This document shows positions 21,272 to 32,186 of a stretch of 64,000 nucleotides of DNA, in pieces. The position numbers and the translations under genes were made by a program. The notes beneath the pieces are model-generated. The model saw only the letters and a list, made by a program, of their open reading frames with translations. It made no database searches and had not been told where the DNA came from. This DNA is from Tuctoria greenei (taxonomy: Eukaryota; Streptophyta; Magnoliopsida; Poales; Poaceae). The stretch's first letter is position 1. Every line of letters begins with the position of its first letter. The stretch is from the NCBI GenBank assembly GCA_036927565.1, contig JAYESD010000008.1:125267498-125331497 (forward strand). Direction: 5' to 3'.

Positions 21272-22862
21272 GTAAGACCTATGTGTGCTGAATACATTGG
21301 CTTGTAGTGAATACACTTGCTTTGACGATAAAATTTTTGAATATCACCAAAACACCTTTTTATTAAGGTCCTGCTAGTTTTGTAAGCTCCGGCGGAAGCT
21401 TGGTTATACTAGTTTTCGTAAGTTCAGGCGCTAGGTTCTACTAGCTTTTGTTAGCTCCGACTCAAGGTCCAGGTTGCTCTGGCAAGGTCCGGAACTTGAC
21501 CGCAATGCTTGCTTTACATCTCTGGAAAGATTGCTTAGTATTCATTTGCTAAGTCTTTGGTACGTTTTTGGTTAACATGGATGATATCGTGTTATTGTGG
21601 TTTTGCAACATGCTTATGTGAGGTTCTCACGTAAGGTGTTGTGTTCGGAACTAACTTGAGTCAAGTCGAGGGCTTGGGCTCGTACAGATTGGTTGTTTAT
21701 TCATGTGCAGGTGTTGCTTGAGTTCAAGGCATGGCTGGTGATGGGATCCATTGGAGTAGTCTCAGGGAGGAGATGAGGTTCCAACAACCAAATTCTAGAG
21801 GAATTGTGGTTGGGCTGATCAGGAGGTTGTGCAGCATGATTCAACCAAGAACAATGCATGTGAAGGTATCGTGGACGTCATTGGAAGATGTTTGCACGTG
21901 TGCAAGAAGTGCATGGACGTGGCTACATGGTTCCGAGATGTGATGAAGAGATGTGGACGTAAAGAGTTGGTCAGAAAGGTCCAATCGACTAGGTTATGGA
22001 CTTAGGCTACGGCTGAGTCGGGTTTGACTCAAATATGGAAAGATTTGAGTTGGTTATGATAGGATTTCGTGTGAGTCACGAATTTGAGTTGTTTAGGAAT
22101 GTGGGATACGTTCCTAAGGTGTTTGGAAGTCTTAATATTTCTTCTATCTGCGTATAGAAGAATCCTAAGCAGTTATGGAAAGTTACGATTCGTGAATAGA
22201 GTAGGATTAGGTTCCTGATCTGAGTTGAGTTGGCTTTCGAGCTGGTTATATAAGCAAGGGAGCCCAGAGCTCGTGGTGCACGACTTTGGGGCTGTTCCTC
22301 TTGTGTTATATTGAATAAAAATCGTAGTTTGAAGGAACTTTTGTGCCTTGTTCGTCCTACTTGTTCCAGACAAGTTTTACTCGTCGAGTTTCTGGACAGC
22401 ACTACCTTTCGTTGGTGGTTTTATCATAACTCGAGTTTTACAGATCCAATTGACGTGATTCTTTTTGGGTAGTCTTCACAACTTGATTGTCTATAATCTG
22501 TCAAAATTTCACGGTCATTGAATTTGTGTTCTATGATATACACGAGTTTCTTTGCAGCATTCCAGAACTGTTTTTTCTCGAGTAGGGCAGATTGACCTTT
22601 TTTTGATCTTTCGATCATAACTTGAGTTTTTCTCGACGGATTTGAGTGATTCTTGTTGTGTTTTCTTCGTGACTTGATTCTATCTGATATATATCACTTG
22701 TGTCATGGTGAAACACGTTTATATTAGTCTCACACACGATTTCTTTAACAGATCGTTTTTCTGCCGAAGGGGTTGGGGTTTAATTGTTTCTGCTGCATAA
22801 GATTTTTTAATCTACCATTCACCCCCCCTATGGTAGCTTTTCACGTGCTCTTCGATCCTACA
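21272..22862 (+). repeat. Sire-B 3' LTR, 1,591 bp
   Basis: Aligns along its whole length with 13753-15347; about 12 differences in the first 350 bp by eye, mostly transitions. TATATAAG box at about 22247. Ends ATCCTACA, followed by the CGTCT duplication. Confidence 0.95.
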
Positions 22863-22867
22863 CGTCT
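22863..22867. repeat. Target site duplication of Sire-B, right copy (CGTCT)
   Basis: Identical to 13748-13752. Confidence 0.95.
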
Positions 22868-24527
22868 CCAGCTGGTCGGTGATGACATCACCCATCGTGT
22901 CGAGTTTGCTGCCAGGAGAGTTAAGTGCCACCAGCGTCTGGTCCAGCTCTGGTGCTGGGTTCTCCGGACGTACTAGACTGAAGCTGAGAGGCACCACAGC
23001 TCTGTCAGCACGCCCCATAAAATCGCATACCTGCAGGGATTCAGTTGCCCTCGAGCTCCGCAGCTCCTCTAGTGACCTCCCGGCGGCCGCTAGCTCCGAA
23101 CCTTCCCGAGCGAGGCACTCGACCACTTTGGCATGTTGTTGCATACTCTCAGTAACTTGCTTTTCGCGGTCGGCTAGCTCCGTGTCCCGGAGGTGGATGC
23201 GGTTCCGTCGTTCAGCCAGGTCCTTCTCCCTGCCTTTTACTTTACCTTCTCTGGCGGCAACATCAACTTCTCTTTTTGAGAGCTCCTGTCCCAGTTTCCA
23301 GTACTTTTTCTCATATTCCTTGCTCCGCAGATCCAGCTTTAGTGCAATCTGCCAAATTTTGGTATGCTAGAGTTAGCTTCTTAGCGAGCTTTTCCTCCCT
23401 TTTGAAAACATCCTCCTGATGTTCTAGGAGTTTCTATTCTCTCGCATCGAGGTCCGCTCGGCGCTTAAGGAGAATCTCATTTAATTCGTTGAGGTTGTCT
23501 TGACGTTCGTCAGCAGCATCATTCCTTTCTTTGGCTTGTTCGAGAATCTCCCGAGAATTAGCATCGAGGGACCTAATGGCGGCCTCCTTCTCCTCCAGCA
23601 TGTTGCCCTAATATTCCAACCAAGCCTTTTCCTTCTCGACCCACTCCTTTTGGTCTGCAAGCCTCGTCTGCGCCAGCTTGGTCTCGAAGTAAAGCCTGTT
23701 GCGCCAACACCTCAAGGTGTGGCACTCTTCTTCGAGGACCTTACTATCGTGGTCGAAAACGAGTTGGACCTATCAAAGGATCGAGCAAGCATTATCAATA
23801 GACAACGCTAAAGGAATAGGCTCTGGACTTGCCAAGCTCATCTCCGCTGGCTCTAGAGGGTCTTCATAAACAAAAATAGGGTCCCACGCTACAAGCATGG
23901 TTCCATGAGCTTCAACTGCAGTAGGCCCGCCCTCTGGGAGATCTTCGGTAGTTGCTGAGGAAGATCCCACAAGGGGAACTTCTAACTCTGGGGTCAACGC
24001 TGAAGGTCCCGCCGCAGGGTCTTCAACTGATGGCTCCGCGGGGGAGCCCGCCGCCACTTCGTCACGGTGTTCAGGCTCGGGCATGGACACCTCCGAAGCT
24101 ATTGCCTACGGGGCGGTTGTTGAAGTTTCACCCGAAGCCACTTCCACCACTGGCTCAGGCGATGGTACATCAGCCACCTCCGACTCAGCTGACGGAGCTT
24201 CAACTTTCGGCTCAAGGTCTGGAACTTCAAGCATCACCGACTCGGTAGCCGGGACATCAATGACTTCCGGCTCAAGGGCTAGAGCTTCTGGCACCAACAG
24301 TTCACCTGCCAGCTCAGCAACAACCTCTGGCACAATGATCGAAGTCTCAGTTACCTTTGGCTCCGATGTCGGAGCTTCCACCATCTCCACATCCTGAGCC
24401 GAAGCTTCAGTCATTGGTGCTGCTGCTACTGGAGCGTCTTCATATATGTCTCCCCCGTGGTCCAGCGATACCACGGGAGTCTCTGGCATTGACTCGGGGT
24501 CCAGGTCCATGGCAACTGGCGCTGGAG

Positions 24528-24532
24528 CTTCC
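24528..24532. repeat. Target site duplication of CRM-B, left copy (CTTCC)
   Basis: CTTCC against CTGTC at 31994-31998. The homologous uninterrupted site in Tat-B (about 59818) reads CTGCC, so each copy seems to have changed one base since insertion. Confidence 0.65.
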
Positions 24533-25400
24533 TGATGAGGAGGTTTAGGCCCGATCTTCTCAAAGATAATAGATAAGTCGATTGATGGAGATCTCGACAT
24601 TGATGATCCGAGGCTTTTGAATAGAACATGAAAAACCCCTGCAATCACTACACCACCGCTCCATTGGTCATCAACCGTGCTACACACAATTGACCTTGCC
24701 AAGAAGGCTAATCCCTGCAAGTGCAACCAAGAAAACAAGCAAGAACAAGCTAGAAGCAATCTGAATTGCTAAGTTGGGGTCTCACAAACCGATGAATGGC
24801 GAAACTGTGTATAACAGATTGATCTAAGCAACACCCAACACTAATATGGTGACGGATTCTGTATAAATAGGAGTTTAGGGGCGTGCAAGACCCCTGGACG
24901 CAACCCTAATGGGCTTCCACACCATACACGGGCCAGAGCCCAAAGGACGGTGGCGCAACACCGGACATATTCTGGATGCCCACTTGTTTCGCAGATTCCC
25001 GTCAACTTAGAAGGAATTTTGGGGTGGGGCTGGCTCCATTGGAAGCTTTATGAAATCACGGTTCCAACATTATATAGAACGTCCAAATCCAACTCCTTAT
25101 GTGTCCGGGACATCAATTTTGGTGAAGGCAACTCCTAGAACCCGAGGTGGAGTCGAAGTCGAGTTGGACTTGGGCTCCTCCTTGGTGTGCACGTCCTATC
25201 TTCTCCTCCTTGACTCCTTGTACTCCCCCAAGCCCTTGCTGGTCCTCTCCATTGTTCCTAATCAATAAAACATGCATGGAAACAATCGTAAGTTCTGAAA
25301 AACAATTGACAAGGCTAGAACATACCTGGAGATCCAATTGTCGCGCTCGTGCTCTAGTGATCGGTCCTTGCATTGTATGCAAAGGAGAGATGTCCTCATC
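24533..25400 (-). repeat. CRM-B 3' LTR, 868 bp
   Basis: Plus-strand TGATGAGG...CTCATCA. Differs from 31126-31993 at about 8-9% of positions in the first 200 bp by eye, mostly transitions, so CRM-B is older than Sire-B. Codes for the end of pol on the minus strand at its high-coordinate end. Carries TATAAATAG on the plus strand at about 24855. Confidence 0.95.
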
Positions 25401-25700
25401 ATCCTCCCCCTCTTGAATTTGAGTCGTCCTCAACTCAAGCTCATCTTCCTCACCGAAGTATGGTTTCAAATCTGAAATAAATGTGTGACTAACCCCAAAC
25501 TCAGGAGGCAACTCAAGTTTATATGCATTGTCATTTATCTTATCAAGAACCTTAAAAGGTCCAGCAGCACGTGGCGTGAGTTTAGACTTTCTCAAATCCG
25601 GGAACCTATCTTTTCTTAAATGAACCCAAACCAAATCACCGGGTTCCAATTTTACCTCCTTTCTACCTTTACTAGCTGCAATGCGATACTTTTCATTCAT
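25220..25700 (-). pseudogene. CRM-B integrase C-terminus running into the LTR
   Basis: The minus frame from 25700 reads GDLVWVHLRKDRFPDLRKSKLTPRAAGPFKVLDKINDNAYKL (the GPF/Y module), then FISDLKPYFGEEDELELR, crosses the polypurine tract as IQEGEDDEDI and enters the LTR at 25400 as GPITRARARQLDLQV. The frame happens to continue to 25113. The tail with TRARARQL resembles the CR motif region of CRM elements, thought to guide integration to centromeric chromatin; that function is inference here. It continues from the core frame at 25697-26272 after a frame change. Confidence 0.8.
25401..25413 (-). other. CRM-B polypurine tract
   Basis: The minus strand reads AAGAGGGGGAGGA immediately before the 3' LTR (TGATGAGG). 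It is also coding (IQEGEDD). Confidence 0.9.
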
Positions 25701-26272
25701 TTTTCAATTTGTAACTTAGTAGTTTCATGCAACTTAAGAATAAATACAGAACGTTGTGTAGCATCTAAGTTCACAATTTCAGTATGTGGTAAAGGTAGCA
25801 AATCAATTGGAGCACGAGGATTGAAACCATATACTACCATAAACGGACTTAACTTGGTTGTGGAGTGAATAGACTTGTTATAAGCAAACTCAATATGTGG
25901 CAAACACTCCTCCCACAACCTCAAATTGTCTTTCAAAACAGCCCGCAACATAGTAGATAAGGTACGGTTAACTACCTCCGTTTGCCTATCAGTTTGTGGA
26001 TCACAAGTAGTAGAAAACAGCAACTTTGTTCCCAATTTATACCATAATGTTCTACAAAAGTGACTCAAAAACTTAGCATCCCTATCAGAAACAATAGTAT
26101 TGGGAACATAATGCAAACGCACAACCTCATTAAAGAACAAATCAGCAACATGTGAAGCATTATCGGTCTTGTGGCAGGGTATAAAATGAGTCATTTTAGA
26201 GAAACGATCAGCAACCACAAAGACACTATCCCTCCCCCTCTTTGTTCTAGGCAATCCTAAAACAAAGTCCAT
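25697..26272 (-). pseudogene. CRM-B integrase catalytic core
   Basis: An open 191-codon frame. Triad: Asp in MDFVLGLPRT, Asp in VSDRDAKFLSHF, Glu in TDRQTEVVNRTL. Followed by WEECLPHIEFAYNKSIHSTT and PFMVVYGFNPRAPIDLLPLP. It joins the RNase H/zinc piece (26285-27019) through a stop at 26282-26290 and the C-terminal piece through a stop near 25697. Confidence 0.85.
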
Positions 26273-26284
26273 AGAAATATCCTC

Positions 26285-27019
26285 TCAAGGTGCACTAGGA
26301 ACAGGAAGAGGCATATAAAGACCATGTGGGTTAAGTCGACACTTAGCTTTGTTGCATGTCATGCAACGTGAAATGTAACGCTCCACATCACGCCTCATTC
26401 GTGGCCAAAAGAAGTGAGCAGCCAGCACATCTTCTGTCTCTTTAACACCAAAATGTCCCATCAAACAACCTCCATGTGCTTCCTGCAACAACAAAAGAAG
26501 AACGGAGCTAGCTGGAACACACAGCTTGTTAGCACGGTAGAGAAGGCCTTCACGCAGCAGGAATTTTTGCCACGTTCTTCCATCTCTACAATTTTCAGAG
26601 GCATCTTTGAAGTCTAAATCAGTAGCATATATCCTCATTATGGTTTCCAAACCAAAGATTTTATGAGAAAGTTGGGACAGCATGGTATAACGTCTAGATA
26701 ACGCATCGGCAATCACATTGTATTTCCCTTTCTTATGTTTAATGATGTAAGGAAACGACTCTATGAATTCAATCCATATAGCATGACATTTGTTCAGATT
26801 AGCTTGTCCTTTAAGATACTTCAAAGACTCATGATCTGAATGTATGATAAATTCTTTAGACCGTAGGTAATGTTGACAAGTTTGCAATACACACACTAAA
26901 GCATAATGTTCTTTGTCATATGTACAATAATTCAGCGAAGGCCCATGAAAATTTTCACTAAAGAAAGCAACGGGTTTACCTCCTTGAATTAGCACTCCTT
27001 CAATGCCAATGCCGCTCAC
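26285..27019 (-). pseudogene. CRM-B RNase H and integrase zinc domain
   Basis: The frame starts where RT ends, after a small indel (RT ends ELEVT and a stop overlaps this start at 27016-27019). RNase H: GIGIEGVLIQGGKPVAFFSE, YDKEHYALV, FIIHSDHESLKYL, NVIADALSRR. Zinc domain: AHGGCLMGHFGVKET, FFWPRMRRDVERYISRCMTCNKAK. Confidence 0.85.
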
Positions 27020-27920
27020 GTCACTTCAAGCTCGAAGGTCTTCTCAAAATCAGGAAGTTGCAGTAATGGTGCTTGTGTGAGCTTCGACTTGAGAACATCA
27101 AAAGCTTGTTGTTGTGTTGTTCCCCATCGAAATGACACTCCATGCTTTGTCAACTCGTGGAGTGGTGCCACAATGGTGCTAAAATCCTGCATGAAACACT
27201 GGAAGAAACCTGCGAGACCAAGAAAACTCCAAACCTGTGTGACCGTAGTCGGAAGTGGCCAGCTCGTGATAGCAACAATCTTTGCCACGTCCACCTCAAT
27301 GCCTTGCGAAGTAACAACATAACCAACAAAAGACATACTATTGGTGCAAAAGGTGCACTTCTCAAGGTTACCAAATAAACGTGCATCGCGCAAGACATTA
27401 AAAACAGCACGCAAATGTTCAAGATGCTCATCATATGACTTGCTGTAAATAAGGATATCATCAAAGTAAACCACCACAAATTTACCAATGAAAGCACGTA
27501 AAACCTCGTTCATCAACCTCATGAAAGTGTTGGGCACATTATTAAACCAAATGGCATGACTAACCATTTATAAAGTCCGAATTTAGTTTTAAAGGAAGTT
27601 TTCCATTCATCACCTAAAGCCATACGAATCTGATGATACCCACTACGCAAATCAATCTTGGAGAAAATAACAGAACCACTCAACTCATCAAGCATGTCAT
27701 CCAATCTAATAGGATAACCATAACGAATGGTAATGTTATTGATGGCTCTACAATCAAAACACGTGCACCAAGTTCCATCTTTTTTTCGAACCAAAAGAAC
27801 AGGAACAGAACAAGGACTAAGGCTCTCACGAATGTACCCGCGGTCCAGAAGATCTTGGACTTGTCGCTGAATTTCCTTAGTATCGTCGGGGTTGGTCCTG
27901 TAGGCGGCACGATTTGGCAA
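27016..27920 (-). pseudogene. CRM-B reverse transcriptase
   Basis: Two overlapping frames. The N-terminal one (27519-27920) has IQRQVQDLLDRGYIRESLSPCSVPVLLVRKKDG, FSKIDLRSGYHQIRM and MPFGL. After a frameshift near 27540-27570, the second (27016-27567) has NTFMRLMNEVLRAFIGKFVVVYFDDILIYSK and FVGYVVTSQGIEVD. The catalytic YFDD at 27457-27468 is intact. The frameshift alone disables it. Confidence 0.85.
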
Positions 27921-28868
27921 GCTCGCCCCCTAGAATCAAATCAATCTTGTGCTCAATGCCTCGCACAGGTGGTAATTCAGGGGGTATCTCTTATGGAAAA
28001 ACATCCATATTATTCCTGCAAAAGGTTAGCAACAGCAGGTGGCAAAACAATGGATGTATCCTCAATGGAATAGAAAGCATGTTTGCACACTAAAGCATAA
28101 CAAGATCCATTAGAGGCATATAAATCATCAAGATCAGATTTAGTTGCAAGCGAAATAGGATTTTTCAACTTAATAGGTTGCTGAATTTCAGAATTGAAAA
28201 CACCCTTTTGCTTAGCATTATTCTTTTTCTCCTGCTCAAATTGCACAATTTCAGTGGGGCTCATAGGAAGCAGCACAATTTTCATGCCCTTATGCATGAG
28301 AGTATACTTATTAGATCAACCATGGTGAATAGCATCAGTATCAAACTCCCAAGGACGTTCTAAAAAAGAGAGCAAGCATCCATAGGTACCACATCAAAAT
28401 CAACAAAATCATGATAAGAACCAATGGAAAAATGTATCCCTGCTGTTTGTGTTACCTTTACCTTACCATTGTTGTTAAATCATTGAATGTGACAAGGGTG
28501 GGGATGCTCCTGTGTGGTCAAGCCAAGCTTCTTGACCACCTCAACATTCACCAAATTGTTGCAGCTACCACCATCAATGATGGTATGTACATGGTAGTCT
28601 TTGACGATGAGAAACATGTTGAAAAGGTTGTGATGTTGGCGTTGTCGTCCTCTCGAACCGTGGCACTCAAAGCTCACTGCACAATCAAAGTCCTATAGTT
28701 GTTGGTCGCATATGTACCAAGAACCTCCTCAGCACCATCATCAGAACCTGAAATGCTAGTTGCACTAATATTTTCGTGTTCAATATCAGAAGCACTAAAA
28801 TACCCACCATCAGCAGTGGCAATGATTGCCCGTTTGCTGGGGCAGCCTCGTTGAATATGGCCAAGTCC
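27921..28868 (-). pseudogene. CRM-B protease and linker relic
   Basis: The retropepsin signature HTIIDGGSCNNLVNVEVVKKLGL lies at about 28480-28590 on the minus strand. Downstream, the linker to RT is visible (NGSCYALVCKHAFYS, VLPPAVANLLQE) at 28010-28297. Several frame changes separate gag, protease and RT. The protease would cleave the gag-pol polyprotein. Confidence 0.75.
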
Positions 28869-30008
28869 CTAGCAGCGGTGGCACTTGATGTCGGAGGTGC
28901 GACTTGATGAATTGTTGGGTGCAGCCGCCTTTTGTGCCACACCTGGAGGCATCTGGGACTTGCTGTTATCTTGTCCCCGTGATGTAGAAGGTGTGGTGCT
29001 TCTGCGTACAACACCGGTGGAGGGTGGTGTAGAAGCACGTATGCTCGAGGAGGGTGCTGCTTTGGATGACACCGGAAGCTGTCGTGGCGTGAAGGTGTTG
29101 TTCCGCTGCTGCTGTTGGCGACCCTGCACTTCTTTTTCTGCTAACATAGTAAGTTGAAATAAACGTTGAATAGAATGATATTCCTTGTAGTCAACTATGT
29201 CCTGGATCTCACGCCGCAAGCCCCCATGAAACCTAACAATTTGGTCTTCCTGATCCTCAACTACCCCACAATGAAGCATACCTTTCTGCAACTCTTGGTA
29301 GTACTCTTGGACAGTCATGTCACCCTGATCAAAGCATTGCAATTTCTTAAGAAGATCACGTCTATATGAAGGAGGAACAAACCTAGCGTGCATCTCTTCT
29401 TTTAACGCAGCCCATGTCTGTGGTGCATTACGTGTATTGACAAGTTCATTCCACCAAATTATAGAAAAACCATTAAACTCACTAGTGGCTTGTCTAACTC
29501 TATATCGCCCAGGAACAAGATGAGAGCTAAATTTTTGTTCTACTGTCATCTCCAAACCCAAGTATGTCTCAGCATCATAAGATCCATAAAATGGTGGAAT
29601 AGAAAACTTAATCTTAGCGTAAGGATCATTATCTTGTTCAGGAGCATGAGGACAAGGTCTACCTCCCATACCTTGACGATTTCGTCGAGGGCGACGGCGC
29701 TGCTGTGCATGAACCTCATCGTAATTGAAGTCATCCTCTATGTCATAGTGAGCATGTGCATCAGCATCATGGATGACAGAGGGTGTAGCTTGTTGGGGAA
29801 GACGAGTCTCCATCTCATCCAACCGTGTGGTCAGACAAGCAAAACTTGTATGGAGCCTCTGAAAGGTGGCTGTTGTAGTGGTCTGGTAATTGTTGAAAGC
29901 TTCAGTCATTGCCCGCATCGTGTCCCGTAGTTCCATATGGGACATGCACTCATCATCATGTGGAGGTGTAGAACTAGAGGTCTTATACATAGGCTTCTTT
30001 CCTGTCAT
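28869..30008 (-). pseudogene. CRM-B gag, stopped inside the zinc knuckle
   Basis: ATG at 30008 with 379 open codons. A coiled N-terminal segment (MRAMTEAFNNYQ) and an acidic stretch lead to a retrotransposon gag domain (IKFSIPPFYGSYDAETYLGLEMTVEQKF, ALKEEMHARFVPPSYRRDLLKKLQ, VQEYYQELQKGM). The Ser/Thr/Pro-rich tail ends KCHRC and a TAG at 28869. The frame after the stop continues with the His and last Cys of a CX2CX4HX4C knuckle, so the stop cuts the nucleic-acid-binding motif in half. Confidence 0.85.
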
Positions 30009-31112
30009 TGTTAGTACAAAAAAGAAACAAAGACAAAAAGATCGTGACGAACCCTATTTCTAAGCTCTCCGATGTGGAAGTGGAAAATCAGTCAGTAAGA
30101 TGCGTCTTACCCCGCTCTTGAAAGTCTCTTATAGGCACTGCAGGTGGCCAACGGTGACCGGTGTTAAAGCAAGTAGAGAGTGGGTGTGATTGCAGAGGTT
30201 ACCTGTTCTGCTCGAGAGAAGGTGGAGCTTGGAAGGCTCAAATGCAGTATATGTATGTGGCACACAACTTAGTAACAGATAGCAATGCTGAATAAGTGTC
30301 CAAAGAATTTCACCTAGTTGCAGGCCTAAGAATCTATTAGAACAGTTGTGCCAACAAGCAAGGGCAAGGATAATTGATGGTGAACAACAAGGGCAATATC
30401 AGCAAGTATCCAGTACTCACACAGAAATAGCACAACTAGAAAACCCTTTAGCCTCCTGTTTTTGTTTTTAAGCACTAGTAGAAATCAAAATCTTTTTTTT
30501 TTCTTTATTTTTTTGATATTTTTTCTCAACCAGGGGCACAAGAATAGAAACAGCACCAAGTGTTAGCTCAAACCGATGATAGATGTGACCGGTACAAATT
30601 CAGGAGCGATTGGAAAAACTGGTGCTGGAACTACGGAGTTCAAAACGAGGGCCTTCTTTTTTTTAATTTTTTTTAAAACACCGTTACCGGCATAGCCGGT
30701 GTATCGTATGTGGATTTTTTTCGAGACCTTTACAGGAAAAAATGCGCCTCAATCGGAGTTCCGAGCGAAAAGTTATGCCCGTTTTAAGGAGGATACCCCG
30801 AATCAGGTTTTGGCGGTGGTGCAACTGCAACTGAAACGAATCGGCTGATGGAATTTTTTTGTAGATTGGTTTTTTTTAGATGGCAGTAGTTGGAAGAAAC
30901 AAAACTGAACCAAAACAAATCTAAACCAGCAACCAGACTCAACCTAGGACACGAACTCAGAATTACGGACTTCGAAACTAAATTGTGCAAAAGGATGAGC
31001 GGGGGTTGTAGGTCACGGAAAGTAAATTTTTTTTGTTGCTTTTTGTGGACGATAGGACTGAGACAAAATAAATCTAAAGGGCACACAAGTATACCTCACG
31101 GTGAACCTGGAA
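30009..31112 (-). other. CRM-B leader between primer site and gag
   Basis: Noncoding, 1.1 kb. T-rich plus-strand runs at 30493-30530, 30655-30680, 30715-30722 and 30856-30880, that is A-rich in the sense strand. The part next to the primer site resembles the CRM-A leader at 300-538. I see no small ORF worth calling. Confidence 0.7.
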
Positions 31113-31124
31113 ATTTGATACCAA
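31113..31124 (-). other. CRM-B primer binding site (initiator tRNA-Met type)
   Basis: The minus strand reads TGGTATCAAATT, a decayed form of TGGTATCAGAGC, one base from the LTR edge at 31126. Confidence 0.75.
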
Positions 31125-31456
31125 TTGATAGGAGGAGGTTTAGGCCCGATCTTACAAAAGGTAATGGATAAGTTGATTGATGGAGATCTCGACGTTGATG
31201 ATCCGAGGCTTTCGAGTAGAACACAAAAAACCACTGCAATCACTACACCACCGCTCTGTTGGTTATCAACCGTGCTACACACGATTGACCTCGCCAAGAA
31301 GGCTAATCCCTACAAGTGCAACCGAGAACACAAGCAAGAACAAGGTAGAAGCAATCCGAACTGCTAAGTTGGGGTCTCACATACCGATGAACGGCGAAAC
31401 TGTGTATAACAGATTGATCTAAGCAAAACCCAACCCTAATGTGGTGAAGGCTGCTG

Positions 31457-31466
31457 TATAAATAGG
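31457..31466 (+). promoter_or_regulatory. Opposite-strand TATA-like box in CRM LTR
   Basis: TATAAATAGG reads on the plus strand, against the element. The same string is present in the other CRM-B LTR (about 24855), and CRM-A has TATATATAGG at the equivalent place (874-883). It faces the sense TATA box at 31666-31672. Activity is unproven. Confidence 0.4.
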
Positions 31467-31665
31467 AGTTTAGGGGCGTGCAAGACCCCTGAACGCATCC
31501 CTAATGGGCTTCCAAACGATACATGGGCCGGCAACACAAAGGACAGTGGCGCAGCACCGGACAGATTCTGGACGCCCACTTGTTTCGCCGATTCCCGTCA
31601 ACTTAGAAGGAATTTTGATGTAGGGCTGGCTCCATTGGAAGCTTTATGAAGTCACAGTTCCAGCC

Positions 31666-31672
31666 TTATATA
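31666..31672 (-). promoter_or_regulatory. Sense TATA box of CRM-B LTR
   Basis: The minus strand reads CTATATAAGG about 320 bp from the outer LTR end. The other LTR has the decayed form CTATATAATG at about 25070. Confidence 0.55.
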
Positions 31673-31993
31673 GAAAATCCAAATACGACTCCGTATGTGT
31701 TCGAGACGTCAATTTGGGTGAAGGCAGCTCCTAGAACACGAGGTGCAATCGAAGTCGAGTTGGACTTGGGATCCTCCTTGGTGTGCACGTCCTATCTTCT
31801 CCTACTTGGCTCCTTGGACTCCCCAAAGCCCTTGTCCTCTCCATTGTTCCTAATCAATAAAACATGCATGGAAACAAGCGTAAGTTCTGAAAAATAATTG
31901 ATAAGGCTAGAATGTACCTGGAGATCCAATTGTCGCGCACGTGCTCTTGTGATCGGTCCTTGCATTGTATGCAAAGGAGAGATGTACTCATCA

Positions 31994-31998
31994 CTGTC
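31994..31998. repeat. Target site duplication of CRM-B, right copy (CTGTC)
   Basis: See 24528-24532; one mismatch from the CTGCC inferred from Tat-B. Confidence 0.65.
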
Positions 31999-32109
31999 GT
32001 GATGTTAGCCACCACTTGAGGAGGTGCGGGGGTCAGAGCTGAAGCTTCCGCTTGCACCGTTTCGGCCACTGCAACAGAGGCCGGAGCATCAGCCCCCGTC
32101 TTTGAAGCC

Positions 32110-32186
32110 CTGCAGTCAAATGATCGGAAGATTCAAAATATGAAAAAAATAAGAATAGCAAATAATGGTGAAAAAGCAAAGCTTAC
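32110..32186 (-). other. Predicted intron in Tat-A antisense gene
   Basis: On the minus strand: donor TTCCAGG|GTAAGC at 32186 and acceptor TTTGACTGCAG| at 32110, 77 bp, AT-rich with a T-run. Its position relative to flanking coding blocks (NWCG/GSF before, LKTGADAPASV-type after) equals that of the 76-bp intron of Tat-B. Confidence 0.75.

Larger units (their letters stand above)
13753..22862 (+). mobile_element. Sire-B: complete-ended copia element, Sirevirus-like, inserted in Tat-A
   Basis: 9,110 bp with two LTRs (1,595 and 1,591 bp) that both run TGTAAGACC...ATCCTACA, an initiator tRNA-Met primer site, a long gag with coiled coil, protease, truncated integrase, RT, RNase H, a 1-kb 3' region with repeated polypurine runs, and a perfect CGTCT duplication. 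The LTRs differ at only about 3-4% of positions by eye over the first 350 bp. The integrase core is deleted, so the copy cannot be autonomous. It is a different family from Sire-A/C: LTRs are unrelated and lack the CGGACTAGTCCG arrays. Confidence 0.9.
22863..24532 (-). pseudogene. Tat-A antisense gene, middle piece
   Basis: Read on the minus strand from 24532 down to 22863. It begins in an Ala/Pro/Glu-rich repetitive segment (VEAPTSEPKVTETS, EALALEPEVIDVPATE), continues through WDPIFVYEDPLEPAEMSL, then a Glu/Arg/Leu-rich probable coiled coil (about 23770-23100), then LVRPENPAPELDQTLVALNSPGSKLDTMGDVI. All blocks match Tat-B 58010-59800 in order. The frame is broken in several places. CRM-B interrupts it at 24532 and Sire-B at 22863. 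Confidence 0.8.
24533..31993 (-). mobile_element. CRM-B: complete-ended CRM-like chromovirus inserted in Tat-A antisense gene
   Basis: 7,461 bp, minus strand, two LTRs of exactly 868 bp each. Order on the minus strand: 5' LTR, initiator-Met primer site, 1.1-kb leader, gag, protease, RT, RNase H, integrase, polypurine tract, 3' LTR. Pol runs through the polypurine tract into the 3' LTR and encodes GPITRARARQLDLQV there. CRM-clade centromeric retrotransposons are known for a conserved C-terminal motif encoded across this boundary, so I place it in or near CRM. Flanking Tat-A sequence is continuous once the element and one duplication are set aside. Confidence 0.85.
31126..31993 (-). repeat. CRM-B 5' LTR, 868 bp
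   Basis: Same length and ends as 24533-25400. A sense TATA box (CTATATAAGG on the minus strand) lies at 31666-31672, placing U3 at 31993-31690. A second, opposite-strand TATAAATAGG lies at 31457-31466. Confidence 0.95.

Noticed and set aside
13753..22862. Sire-B as the same family as Sire-A and Sire-C
   Set aside because: LTR sequence, ends (TGTAAGACC against TGAAAGTGC), gag and 3' region differ; only general copia pol motifs are shared.
23500..24397. Plus-strand ORFs rich in Ser/Pro/Ala
   Set aside because: They mirror the Ala/Pro/Glu repeats of the antisense gene on the minus strand.
24106..24759. 217-codon minus ORF as one protein
   Set aside because: Its N-terminal third is CRM-B LTR read by chance; only the part below 24533 belongs to the Tat-A antisense gene.
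30480..30530. T-rich run as a transcription terminator
   Set aside because: It lies in the A-rich (sense) leader of a Ty3 element; no Pol III gene is nearby.
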